Assembly: GCA_949128115.1 (NCBI GenBank)
Contig: OX421966.1
Coordinates: 55,983,416-56,047,415, forward strand
Direction of reading: 5' to 3'
DNA length: 64,000 bases
DNA from: Anaspis maculata
Taxonomy: Eukaryota; Arthropoda; Insecta; Coleoptera; Scraptiidae
Shown here: positions 20,461 to 32,300 of the stretch, piece after piece
Position numbering within the stretch: the first letter of the stretch is position 1
Layout: each line of letters starts with the position of its first letter
Position numbers and translations under genes: made by a program
The notes under the pieces: generated by a model
The model's database searches: none
The model's input: the letters and a program-made list of their open reading frames with translations, nothing else
Told to the model about the DNA's origin: nothing

Positions 20461-21970
20461 ACCCGCCTGAACAACATATCAAAATACTCGGAAATTCCTG
20501 CGTTCGCGTCATGGATTTTAGGGAGTAAAAACTAAAAACCACCCTTATGGTGACATATGGCGCCGGTTTTTCTCATTTTTCTGCCAAAGGGTAGCTTGGA
20601 CGTGAAATAAAGTAAGAGGAGTGGAAAAATTCCCCATTAAATTCTGCATCGAGAAGGTTCAATTGACTATTGGCGAGTAACATTACCGATGGTGGCGCTG
20701 CTGATGCGCTTCGCATGTAAACAAACATGTCGGATAGGGCACGGATTGTTGCCCGCGCGTTCAAAAATCTAATCAGTAGTAAGCGGTTTTTAATGTCCTC
20801 CAGACGTGAAACGTGGCTAATTAGTAATTAGTACCTATTGCGGTGGAAGTCGAAAATGGCAGAAGCGAATTGAGTGTTATGAAGGTTTTCAATCACTGGA
20901 TGGCCTCAAGCCTCAACGGATTCTCGATGTATCGTGATGGGATACTGATGGGAGAGGAAATTCTGAAGTCACAATTTCTTGTGTTGTGTGGTCGAAAGCG
21001 AACCGAATCAAGCTTCAGTTCAAACATAGACATATTTGGATTGTGTTTACAAACAAGCGCATTGTATGAATCTCCTCACGAGGCAACTGAGATCGTAATT
21101 AAAAGAAATAGTAGTAGCAGTTCCTGCGAGTTCCTGTGACATTGGAACGTTTAATTGCACTTGCAAAGCAGGCCAGTCCGGGACATGCAAACATATCGCA
21201 GCTGTGCTTCTTCGATGCAGCCATTTAAAGTTCCTATTTTCAGCGACACTTTTCCCAGGCTTTTCTCGTAGTCATATTTTCCACAGTGCCAAGTTTGTTT
21301 GTCATCTTGACTACCCAACTTGCGTCTTTCGCTTTCGACGGGAAACGGTGAAAATGTAACTCTTCCTTTTTCCGGTTTCCACAGCGCGACTCGCACTCGG
21401 AAACGCAACAAATTCTCCGCCACTTTTTGTCACTATGACAAAATCACAAATCTTACCACCTCCCATTCTGATGCCACTTTTGCTTGCCAGTCGTCGTACA
21501 CGTGCCACTCTTATTTAAAAATGCAATGCTTTTGCAACCGACGACACCTAGTATATTCAAGATAATGAAACGTGCGTGGCTCACGTACTTTGTTGGAAAA
21601 AATCAACACCGCGTTAAGTCAGATGGAATCAATTAAAGTCACCAAACACCGCAACGCTCATAAGAGCCCACACAAATCTGCGGTTGATCCGTGCACAAAC
21701 GTCGTTTACACGTTGGCCGTCAGATGGCGTATTCGATCTTGAAACTCGGCAATACGGCTGGTCTTCACTCAATTCGAGAAAAAAGCATTTGAATTGGGGG
21801 ATAGCTTTGAGCGCGCAGCGGAAAATCTGAGCAATGCCGTGTTTCGAGGCAGATATCGTCCAAGTTACCGTTTGACAGAAAAATGAGAAAAACCAGCACC
21901 ATGTCACCATAAGGGTGGTTTTTACCCCCTAAAATCTGGCCGTATTTTGATATGTTGCTCAGACGGGAAA
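20461..21970. mobile_element. 1.5-kb element with about 110-bp terminal inverted repeats
   Basis: The left end (20461-20590) and right end (21863-21970) are inverted copies. Both contain ACATATCAAAATAC, ACCACCCTTATGGTGACAT and TTTTTCTCATTTTTCTG (or complements). The interior carries a plus-strand open frame at 20843-21139 followed in another frame by a SWIM-type zinc finger. It looks like a non-autonomous or decayed DNA transposon between the RS-protein gene and NIT2. Confidence 0.7.
21099..21235 (+). pseudogene. SWIM zinc-finger fragment inside the TIR element
   Basis: Read in the frame TGT GAC ATT GGA, this gives C-D-I-G-T-F-N-C-T-C-K, then AGQSGTCKHIAAVLL: the CxC...CxH pattern of a SWIM zinc finger. 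SWIM domains occur in MULE-type and other transposases and in chromatin-associated proteins. The frame is closed by stops on both sides, and the larger open frame at 20843-21139 is one frame away, so a frameshift is likely. It is a decayed coding relic, not a working gene. Confidence 0.55.
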
Positions 21971-22378
21971 CGTGTTTGAAACCAGAGAATTTAGAAACTT
22001 CCGCTCCTTGCGATGTTGCCAACCTCTCGTGACTTATGAGATTTTAAATTTTATTTCGTCAACTTTTTGGTCTCGGTCTTGGAAGAAAGTTGAGTCTATG
22101 TGAGGACTTCTCAATAATTTTCCTATTAAACAGTAGTAATAACGGCTACGGGCTAACGCCCTCACGTCCTCACGATTTCGCCCAAGGGGATGTGTGTCCG
22201 ATTGTCACGTCGTCGCTATGTGCTCAATCCAAATGTCATTTGTCATTGTTGTACGTCAAATTTTGAACTTCGCCCGCTTACAGCACAGCTGATCGCGGCT
22301 TCAGTCACAAAAATAATAAACTCTCCACCATTATCACAGAACAAAAATTAGTGACGACCACAAAACAGGAGGATTCTG

Positions 22379-25302
22379 ATGCTTTTAAGTACAGTAGCCC
22401 GAAGAACTCACGCCACCGCCATGTCGTGCGAAAGGAAACTGAAAACGGCCCTGATTCAGCTGCACGTCGGCAAGCAAAAAGATGCGAATCTCAAAAAGGC
22501 CTCCGCAATGATCACCGAGGCCAAGCACAAAGGAGCCAAGCTGATAGCCCTGCCCGAGTGCTTCAATTCGCCTTACGGAACAAAATTTTTCAAGGAATAC
22601 GCCGAAGAAATCCCGGACGGACCCACCTCAAAGATGCTTTCGTGTGCCGCCAAAAACCAGCAGGTTTATCTGGTTGGGGGCACGATTCCCGAATGCGACG
22701 ACGGGAAAATCTACAACACCTGCACCGTGTGGGATCCGTGCGGCGAAATGATCGCTAAGTTTAGGAAAATCCATCTTTTCGACATCGACATACCCGGCGG
22801 TATTACGTTCAAAGAGTCAGAGATTTTGGCAGGAGGCTCTGAGATGGCTTGTTTCGAGGTTGGTATGGGTATAGAGCCTTAAGTCACAAATGACAGATGA
22901 TCGAGCATGTTTTTCTTTTATGTACTGAAATGAAAATTGAAATTCAGAAATTTGGAGGAAGTATTAGTCTATCCTTGATTTTGAGTAATATCTCTGGTAA
23001 TGTGCAGCCACGTAACAGAAAAAAAAACTAGAAAGCATACCCAGAACCCAGGTTAGATAGGATAGGACAGGACAGACAATCATGCCTTTTTTTTGTAGAT
23101 CGTGGTACGGTTGCGGCCAAAATAAAGTGGACGATAATGTCAACGAGTTGGCGTGCTGTCATGCGACGTTCAGGCCAGAATCCTGGAGAATCTGTCAACT
23201 GTCGTCCACTTTAAAAAGTCCGCAATAGTACCAAGAGGTGTCCTAACTTCAACCTTAGTTAATTTTTTCACTCAGGCATCTCCCTACACCAATAAAATCG
23301 TATTTTGTACAAGACCCCAGTACTTAACACGGCAGTGTAGAGGAGGGCATAGCAGTGTACTCGGGTGATATCTCGACTGCAGCAACGCTAAGCCAGTTCA
23401 GAACTTGATGGGGAACCGCCGGGAGGTAGTGCCAGTGGGCGAGCCATTGGGTGGGTCTCATATGATTCTGGGCTGGCTGATTACCCCTCCCTGGGTGCCC
23501 TGGGCGAACCTCTAGAGTATCACGCCTGCAACCGGCAGTACGGTAATGTGTTAAGAAAAACCGACAGCGTAGTCAGGGAGACGGACGAAGTCAGGAACGT
23601 ACCGGCGCGGGCGTAGGGTGTGTGTGTGTGTTAATCACAACCGCACTTATTGCTTTGGGGGTCAAGGCGGAGTCCCAGTCAACTGTGACCTTGTCGGCCC
23701 CAGTGCTTGGATGAACCGACCATCAAACATCCAAACACCACATTGCCGCTCGGTGATTCCGGCTGGTCTGGGAGGGGTACAATGGGCCCAATAGCGAGGT
23801 CTTCATCAGGCCACAGGGTATTCATCTGTTTTTGGGGTGGAACAAAAGAACCCTACGAGTCGACTCAAACCACGCGAGGCTCAAGTGCATGGAAGTTGCC
23901 TACCCTACAGTTTTTGAGTTTAAGGTGTACAAAATGAAAAAAAATACAAATTTGCGGGAAATCACTTAGTTCATCACGTTAATTGGTTATCATAGCAACA
24001 TTTGAGATAGAATAAATCATGCAAAGACCCTATTGGTTGGAATTATTATTTTTATTTAGGACCAGAAAGGTGCGTCCTTTGTGATGCAGAAAGAGGCTCC
24101 CCTCTTCCCCTGAAATTTTTTTGTCTGCGGCTTTTTTTATCGCATACCTCCCCCCCCTCATGATCACTTCTAGTTACGCCACTGTTTGTGAGGCATATAT
24201 CATGTTTTTATGGTCAAGTCAGCTCCATTTTTGGTGGTCATGGTCAATCGACCCTTAGAATATTTAGGGTTATTCCGAGGGTTATCCGCTATGTGCATTC
24301 AGTCGAGTAGCGACATCTCGCAGCCGAAAATAACACAAATAGGCATCCTTCAGTTTCGTAAATCACCACTTTGAGCGCTGATATCGACTTCTCCCGGCGA
24401 ACGCACATAGCGGAATCACCATGTGCATTCAGTCGAGTAGCGACATCTAGCCACCGAAAACAGAACAAATAGGCAATATTCAGTTTCGTAAATCGTCACC
24501 TTGAGCGCTGAGGTCGACTCCTCCCACTTTCTTGGCGAACGCACATAGCGGATAGTCGGGACGTCCTGTATAGTGGAGCGGCCTTGAGGATCATCCCATG
24601 AAACACGCAACGCAAAGCGCCATGTTCCTGGATGGCTCGGTTGCGTTGCGATGATTTTGAGAAAATCTTGCGGTGAACCAATCAGACGTTTCGGCAGTGA
24701 TTGCGGCTACGTTGCGTATTTCAAGGAGCGGCCTTTGGTTTGAAATGTGACCACCAGTGGCGCTGCAATCTTGAATTGAAACGCCCTTCGCTGTGTACTA
24801 ACACCCAACACCTATTATTTAATTTGAAACAACTGTAGCTACCTTGCAGATCAAACTGGAAGGAACTGACCAAAAAGTGAAGGCCGGTCTCGGAATATGC
24901 TACGACATGCGCTTCGAAGAAATGGCCAAGCTGTACCGCCTGGCCGGCTGCGAGCTGTTGATCTATCCGGGGGCGTTCAACATGACGACCGGGCCCATCC
25001 ACTGGGAACTGTTGCAGAGGGGCAGGGCCCTCGACAACCAGCTGTACTTCGCGACCGTGAGCCCCGCTAGGGGCAAAGAGGGCTACATCGCCTGGGGCCA
25101 TTCTCAAATCACCGATCCGTGGGGCAAAGTCCTGACCGCGGCCGGAGCCGAAGAAGAGATCGTCGTGGGCGATTTGGATTTCGCCGAGTGCGACAAAGTC
25201 AGGCAGCAGATTCCGATTTTCCACCAGAGACGAACCGATATCTACGATACGATTTCGAAAAAGGAAATCAAAGGGAATTCGAAAGGCGATGGCAGTAACT
25301 GA
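22379..25302 (+). CDS. NIT2: Omega-amidase (nitrilase-family NIT2)
   Basis: Omega-amidase hydrolyses alpha-ketoglutaramate and alpha-ketosuccinamate to the keto acids plus ammonia, completing glutamine transaminase metabolism. Two exons, 22379-22858 and 24850-25302, join in phase 0 (310 residues from the first ATG). The nitrilase triad is complete: Glu in [11 protein letters not shown], Lys in [12 protein letters not shown] and Cys in [10 protein letters not shown]. Other family blocks are [22 protein letters not shown] and ATVSPARG. There are two in-frame starts. The ATG at 22421 ([11 protein letters not shown]) has a strong Kozak context (GCCACCGCC before it) and gives 296 residues. The ATG at 22379 adds [14 protein letters not shown], which looks like a mitochondrial presequence. 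I consider 22421 the main start. The 2-kb intron holds a 5S-like repeat and a MITE pair. Confidence 0.95.
23340..23850 (+). mobile_element. Dispersed repeat with 5S-rRNA-like head, copy 1
   Basis: Begins AGGAGGGCATAGC. The segment at 23361-23425 (TCGACTGCAGCAACGCTAAG, then GAACTTGATGGGGAACCGCC) resembles the internal part of animal 5S rRNA (AAGCAACGTCGGG...GTACTTGGATGGGTGACCGC). A ~400-base tail follows; it contains CGGCAGTACGGTAATGTG, a GTGTGTGT run at about 23618 and TCGGCCCCAGTGCTTGGATG. The same order is seen at 54235-54747 (minus), 54753-55200 and 63570-63935. Confidence 0.7.
24283..24557. mobile_element. Two abutting copies of a ~130-bp MITE
   Basis: Two direct copies lie end to end (about 24285-24417 and 24418-24551). 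Each starts (C)ATGTGCATTCAGTCGAGTAG and ends CGAACGCACATAGCGG. The outer ends form an inverted repeat, CCGCTATGTGC against GCACATAGCGG, typical of a short TIR element. It lies in the NIT2 intron. Confidence 0.75.
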
Positions 25303-27541
25303 ATGAGCATCGAACTTTTTTCTCAAGCTCAAAAAAGCATTTATTGTAAATAATGACGTATATTTTCTAATTCTAAACTCAGTAGCCTTTTTACTATTTA
25401 TTTATCCATTAGTTATCCATTAAGTTTATAAGGGCTTGATATAATAATTATAATTTTGGAGGCGAAAGTTAAGAGGGCGTAACTTGCCAAATACATCGGT
25501 CTGATTGGTTGATGGAGTACGTCCAGCAGAACTGTCGTAATTCAAGTACCTAGGTAACTTCGCTAAATTTTCATGTTTGGCATTGTAGATACTGCCTTCA
25601 TTCTCACGTATTGTGACTTATTGTCCAGAAGCTGAGTCACCTTGCCTGTCAAAGTGACGAACAAAATATTTGCATTTTTGAAAAATTGACTGTCATGCGT
25701 TGAAATACGACTCGGCTCTCGGGTGTCGCAGCGACGTGCTACCGTCGTATAGACGCAAGTCACCACGACATATAGTCCGTAACATCTAAGATAAGCACAT
25801 TGGTTAACGGAGGAATGGACTCGTCCAGACTCAATCTGGTCAACTGCACATTTTTATTGGTGTGCTTATCTTAGATGTTACGGACTATAAATTCAAGTGC
25901 CACGCAGCGGTGCCGAGAAGCTGGATGTTTTCCACCAAATTCTGCAGGACTAGGCGCGTCTCATTGGCTGGGGCAGGCTAAATAGTCGATGCTTTGATTT
26001 GCATACTTTCTTGAAGTGAAACTTCTAATGTAGGATTATACAGGGTGATCCCGAAAGATCGAAATAGTCGTACTACGCGATGTACGGAATCTATTATTAA
26101 GCTCGGTCCGCACGGGCGGCATATTCTCAGAAACAACTCAGCGATATACCGCTGAAATGCAATGGGTTATCATTGTCGTTATGTTGAAAAAAGGCATATG
26201 TATCGCCAAATTTCACCGATATATCGCCCGTTTAATCGCGGAAACTTTGGCAATCGATAGAGCATCAAAAAATAGAGAGACTTTCCACGAAACACCCCGT
26301 TCAAAAACGAACAGTAACGGAGATACAGCCCTTCAAAGTTGCAATAAAAAAATAGTTTTTTTCAATAACTTTTGAACCGTTCAACCGATTTTGTTCAAAT
26401 TTGGATCAAAGTTCACTAGAATAAGTCTCTATTGAACAATAATAACGCATTTTCTCAAATATTTTTAGGAGCAAAGATAATAGGGGGCACCCTTATTCCC
26501 CTTTCCCCTTTTTTATCCCCCTCCTAATTATTTTCAGAAATCGTTCCAATTTTTGGATTCTACGTTGGGTTTAGAAAAGAAAGGTACTCTTGCAAAATCA
26601 GAAATCTTATCCACCAAGTAGTGGCCGCAAAATGGTGATAAGATGTGTCAAGTTATTGGAGCAGTGTATTTGGTAGTAATAGCAGCCAGCGAGGCCTTTC
26701 TTGCAGGTCAGAATTCTTTTGAAAACAACAAAATTATGTAGGTACCCGAGTAGGTACCTATAAGAGACAGTGACGATGCCCACAATTAGGTATTTGCCTG
26801 TCACCCTACCTGATGGCCATCTTAGCCTGAAGGGACCATCTTCTGTCCTGGTACTCCTGGTCCTGGATGCAAGAGCAAGAGGTACGATGTGGCGACGACT
26901 TGCTCACCCTTTGAGCGAGCCTGATATGATTATCACAAGGGTCTTTGACTAGGATATCAACCAGTTCTGGAAGAAACCCAGCCTCAAGTCCCAAGACAGG
27001 AAACATATCCTCCCCCGAAATGACTATTGTGTCTCTCCGGAGCCACTAAAAAATACACCCTTAAATCATCTTCCTACATAAATTTAAATTAAATTCTATG
27101 ATTAAATCCAATTTTACTCCAAACTCTATTTGTTTTACCTACCTACCTTTATGTTTATAAACTGGCATTATTATATGGGACACATGGACAACAAATCAAA
27201 CAATAAAAAAGCAGCAAACGCGACAGTGCGACGTTGCCTAGCGCTTTTGGAGGGTGGGAGGGGTGCTTGTAGGAAGGGGATTGCATTTTTTCAAGTTTTT
27301 GACATTTCCGTCAAACTAGATGGCCATGTTGCCATGTTTATTCAACCTGTCGCGCTTGAAATTGTCGCGCTAACTGCCCGTAATCGTTCAGCAAAATTCG
27401 TGCAAAAAATGACACTGCCTGACAAGTAAACATAACCTGAAAAGTGTGTCAGTATTTTCCGTGTGTTCGCTTTAAATGCTTGAAAAATCCCGTCTTTTCC
27501 AATAAAAATCGTAAAATGCGCCTCAGGACTGCCCGCCAGAT
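25303..27541. other. Spacer between NIT2 and SPRING1
   Basis: Apart from the MITE at 25771-25889 I see no gene. A dispersed repeat starting TACAGGGTGATCCCGAAAG begins at 26039, and 26340-26480 resembles the repeat at 37740-37830. The NIT2 polyadenylation signal is not a clear AATAAA. The promoter of SPRING1 should lie just upstream of 27542. Confidence 0.45.
25771..25889. mobile_element. 119-bp MITE with perfect 29-bp terminal inverted repeats
   Basis: 25771-25799 and 25861-25889 are perfect reverse complements (ends TATAGTCCGTAACATCTAAG and its complement). The interior of about 60 bases is unique. Identity of the ends suggests recent insertion. Confidence 0.9.
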
Positions 27542-29078
27542 ATGTGGTCGACGGCTATTATACGCTTCATAAGGCGACGGATCATATTGGGGTTGATACT
27601 GACACTGTCCTTCTGTTACTGCATTTTCAGTTATGTAGGCAAGGTAAGTGGGGCTGGGACGGGTAAATAATGGGTCGGAGAGCATTTTACACCTACGGTG
27701 ATTTTCCAGGGTGACGATGACGCCGATGAAATCGTGCCGGTCCGTAGAAAAGAACCGTTCATATGGAGGACGTTGCAGCAGCACAACTCGAGCAGCGACG
27801 GCGACGTCAGTTGCAGGAACTCGGTGCAAGGCAAGGTGCTGATAGTGGACGATAGGGGCTTTGTGTGTCCGAGGCAGGAGATCCAGCCGAGCGGGTGCTG
27901 CAATGACCTGCCCGGGATCACGCAGTATTCCTGTGAGACGTGCAAGAACAACAATTGCTGCGCCATTTACGAGTACTGCATTTCTTGCTGCCTGCATCCG
28001 GACAAGGTACTGGTTGCGCGCAAATCAGCTGATTGTATCTTTTTACATTTACCAGATTCCATTTATGGTCCTCTAATTTTGAGTTTAATTACAATCACTC
28101 AGTTTACTGTTTCTTAGAACTGTTACTTTTTAGTACTAGTGTGTGGAATCACTAACGATATAAGTATTTAAGGTGACCAACCGTCCTGATTTGGTAAGGA
28201 CAGGTTTAGATTTTTACACCTTTGTCCTGTTTTACGTTCATGCACTGATTTGTCCTGATTTTAAGCAAAAATACTGATTTGTTCTGATTTCAAGCAGAAT
28301 CCTGGTTTTTGTGCTTATACATTTGTTAATGTGCCACCTTCCAACACTTTCCACTATTAATAGTAATACACTTACTATTAAAAGTAAGTATATTAAAGGG
28401 GTATGCGTTTTTAATGAGCAATCACTGTACCACTAAAACACAATTTTCGTCATTGTCAAAAAGAGAATATTTGCGATATATCGCCCGTGCGGACTTAGCT
28501 TAATGCTGCCAGATGAAAATATCGATATTAATTGTTTGATTATTCATGGAGTTCTAATTTTTGAAATGAAAATCGATAGTTTTGGTTTTTGGTCTTTTCA
28601 CCTCAAGATTTTTATTTATTGCTACCGATTTCGCCAACCATACGTTTGCATCATCAGGCTAAGTAACGTACGGTTTGCTAAACTGGTAGCAATAAATAAA
28701 AATCTTGAGAAGAAAAAACCAAAACCATCGATTTTCATTTCAAAAAGTCGATATTATCTCAACTCAAATAGACATTTAATAACAAACTGAACGACATTAT
28801 TTCGCAATGACAATTTCTCCCTTCCAAAAATCTAAATTTTCATGCTTTTCGATCCATGTTTACAGAAGGACATGCTGGAATCAGTGCTTGGGAAGGCCAC
28901 CGAGCAAAACAACGTCCTTTTCGCCAGCGTCGGCGACCACTTTGAGCTCTGCCTGGCCAAGTGCCGGACGAATTCCCAAAGTGTCCAGCACGAAAACTCA
29001 TACAAAGACCCCAGAGCGAAACATTGCTATGGAGAACTGGCACCAGGTACTGCCCACAGCATCGACAACGAAGTCTAA
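27542..29078 (+). CDS. SPRING1: SREBP-regulating gene protein (SPRING1 / C12orf49 family)
   Basis: SPRING is a Golgi single-pass membrane protein that supports SCAP trafficking and S1P-dependent SREBP processing in mammals. Three exons, 27542-27643, 27710-28006 and 28866-29078, all join in phase 0 to give 203 residues, against 205 in human. Exon 1 encodes [13 protein letters not shown] followed by a hydrophobic signal anchor ([19 protein letters not shown]). Exon 2 holds [25 protein letters not shown] and the Cys-rich block [20 protein letters not shown]. Exon 3 holds [20 protein letters not shown] and [18 protein letters not shown], the most conserved part of the family. The start is chosen because frames from upstream ATGs close quickly and only this one gives the anchor. 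It runs tail-to-tail with ASRGL1, 252 bases apart. Confidence 0.95.
28555..28750. repeat. Inverted repeat (hairpin) in SPRING1 intron 2
   Basis: Arms of about 65 bases, 28557-28625 and 28686-28748, share TGAAATGAAAATCGAT, AAGATTTTTATTTATTGCTA and their complements, separated by about 60 bases. It is MITE-like and non-coding. Confidence 0.75.
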
Positions 29079-29318
29079 TAGGCATACAGATTGATTGATT
29101 GATCAAATGAGAAGAAAAAGCATCCCTCTTTTTTTGTTTGGTTGGTATATTTTTTTATTTATTTTATTATTATGTATTATAATATTGTTGTCCTCATCCA
29201 TCTTTTGTGTTAGGTTTGATTAGCATTACAAAGGAAAAAATAATTTGTGATAAGTAAACTAGTGATACATGCTGCTAACAAGTTTTAGTGGTATTATAGT
29301 GTCTAGAAAATGTCAGCC

Positions 29319-29332
29319 TTTATTTCTTTATT
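29319..29332 (-). terminator. Polyadenylation signals of ASRGL1
   Basis: On the minus strand AATAAA occurs at 29332-29327, overlapping the TAA stop codon (GTGTAATAAAG), and again at 29324-29319. The 3' UTR could be very short. Confidence 0.6.
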
Positions 29333-32300
29333 ACACGACTTTTTCTTTTTCTTGCGTGTTGCGTTCTATGCCGTACACCAGTTCGTCCTTTTTGCGATAC
29401 GCCCACGCCATCCTGCGGCTGGTGAAGTCGACTCCTACTTCTCCAGTTTTCGAAAGCGTTATTGCACCTGTAGGTTTACAAAAAATGTCAGAACAGTACC
29501 TATAATCCGTTCCACCTCTTCCTGGATCATCGCAGCAAACTGTGGAAACTATGAGGAAGCCGACATGAGAAACTAGGCGAAGAGGGCAGCAGCGGGAAGT
29601 TTACCGGATCATATAACGGATCGTTCACGTCAGCGTCAGTGGTACACGTCAGTGTAGAAGATAAGTGAAAAAAAAGAAGCACTTTATATTCTTACAACGC
29701 ATTTATCCATTTGTGAAAGAAAGAAAGAGGTGGAATGGATTATATCTAACTGTAAGTTATTTTCGCCATCTGGTGGCACACATTGAAACTAGAATAAAAG
29801 CTACCACAAGTTAGTCAGGACAGCAATGACCTTAAGGATACAATTTTCAAAGATTTCATAGCTTGTGCCTACCTGCAGTGTTGTTAAGCCGTGCAGTCAT
29901 AGTTTTCAAGCTGTCTGTGGTGGCAACACTGGCGGACTTTCCGTTTCGCATCTCGCTGATAATGGCATGGGCCAAGCAGAATTTGGCTATGGTTTCCCCG
30001 TGTCCTGGAATTGAGTTCAGATTTATTTTAAATGTGATACCGAAGGCTGTAGGTATAGTTGCGAGCATATTAATTGATTCTTCTTCATTAGATTAAGCTG
30101 TAGAAAAAAAGTGTTGTGTTGGTACAAATGGTACGATGCTAACGTCTTGATAGATGTGCTATGTATAACGTGACAGTTGTCACCGTTAGTCACCGTCTTC
30201 GCGATGTGATAGAGGATATAATCGTCTCTGCTGGTTGGTGACTCTTCACTAATGCTGTTAGGTAGTGGTGGCGACTGGAGGTAATAATGCCCAAGTGCGA
30301 CGGTACTGAAAAAATTGAATGAAAGTGTCCACTGCCAAGGGGCCACACTCTTACTTCAACTCTAAACTTCGGATGCTCATCACTGAATAGTGAATACTAC
30401 CTACTCTGGCTTATAATAAAACAGCAAGCAGGTATGAAGAAGAAGATGCATACAGGGAATGGACAAGTCTCATGTGGAGAAAATCATTGAAACAATCTTC
30501 CAACACATTGTACTGCCGCGCGTCTTGCCTCGTGCGATGTTGGTGACAAATATCATATTATACATAGCACATCATGTGGACGCCATCATCATGCCAAGAC
30601 GTTAGCTTCAAGCTACCATCGTACTTTTGGTACCAACACAACACTTTTCTTATGGCTCACTGTAATGAGAAAAGCTGTGAAACTGATGAAAAATAAGAAG
30701 AATGACGCTTTCGTTGAAATATTTTTCGCATCTACGAGACGTTGCGTTTCCGGCCGATCCAGTAATTTACATTAAAATCACCTATAGCCCTAACAACAGC
30801 ACCCCGCATCCCGTAAACACCTATTCTTCGAAATGCTAAAGCTGTTAGGTGATGGTGGCCACTGGAAGAAATTATGTCTAAGCGCGGCGCTACTAAAGAA
30901 AATGGAATGAAAATGCTCACTGCCAAGAGGCCACATCCCTCTTATTTTTTGATGCTTAAAGAAGAAACATACAGGAAATGGACAAGTCTCATGTGGAGAA
31001 AATCATCGAAAAAATCTTCCGACATGTTGCACTAGCGCGTAGCTTGCCCCTTGCGATGACGGTGACGCCATCATCATGCTAAGAATTCTAAGACGTTGGC
31101 ATCGTGCGTTTCATACGAACAGAACACTTTTTTGTATAGATTAATCGAATGAAAAAAGCCGTGAAACTGATTATGAGTACGTAAAGTGACGCTTTCGTTG
31201 AAATAGCGTTCCGGTAGATGCGAGACGTTGCGTTCCCAGTAATTTGCATTGAAATCAGTTCTACTCCTAACAGCAACCTGCATTCCGTGAATGCCTATTT
31301 TTCGAAATGCTGATGCTGTTGGGTAGTGGTGGCCACTAGAGGAAATGATGCCCAAATGCGGCGGTACTTAAGAAAATGGAATGAAAATGCCCACTGCCAA
31401 GATGCCACATCCCATCATATTCCGATGCTTATCACTTAGTAGTGAGTACTACCTACTTTAGCTCATACTAAAACCCAAGCAGGTATGAAGAGGAAGACAC
31501 ATTAAAGAAATGGACAAGTTTCATGTGGAGAAAATCATCGAAAATTTTTTCCAGCACATTGCATGGTAGATACGAGACGTCGCGTTTCTGGCTGATAAAG
31601 TAATTTGAATTAAGATCACCTCTAGCCCTAACAACGGCACCCCGCATCCCGTAAACGCCCATTCATCGAAATGCTAATGCTGTTAGGTGAAGGTGGCCAC
31701 TGGAGGAAATTATGCTCAAGCGCAACGGTACTAGAGAAAATGGAATGAAAATACCCACTGCCCAGAGGCCACATCCCTCTCAACTTCTGATGCTCATCAC
31801 TGAGTAGTGAGTACTACCTACTCTAGCTTATAATGAAACAGCAAGGAGGTATAAAGAAGAAGATGCATACAGGGAATGGACAAGTCTCATGTGGAGAAAA
31901 TCATTGAAACAATCTTCCAACACATTGCACTCACGCGCGTCTTGCCTCGTGCAATGTTGGTGACAAATATCATATTATACATAGCACATCATGTGGACGC
32001 CATCATCATGCCAAGACGTTAGCTTCAAGCTAGCATCGTACTTTTCGTACCAACACAACACTTTTTTTATAGCTTACCGTAATGAAAAAAGCTGTAAAAT
32101 GACGCTTTCGTTGAAATAGTTTTCGCATCTGGGAGACGTTGCGATTCAGGCCGATTCAGTAATTTGCATAAAAATCACCTCTAGCCCTGACAACAGCACC
32201 CCGCATGCCGTAAACGCATATTCTCCGAAATGCTAATGCTGTAAGGTAGTGGTGGCCACTGGAGGAAATAATGCCCAAGTGCGGCGGTACTAAAAAAATG

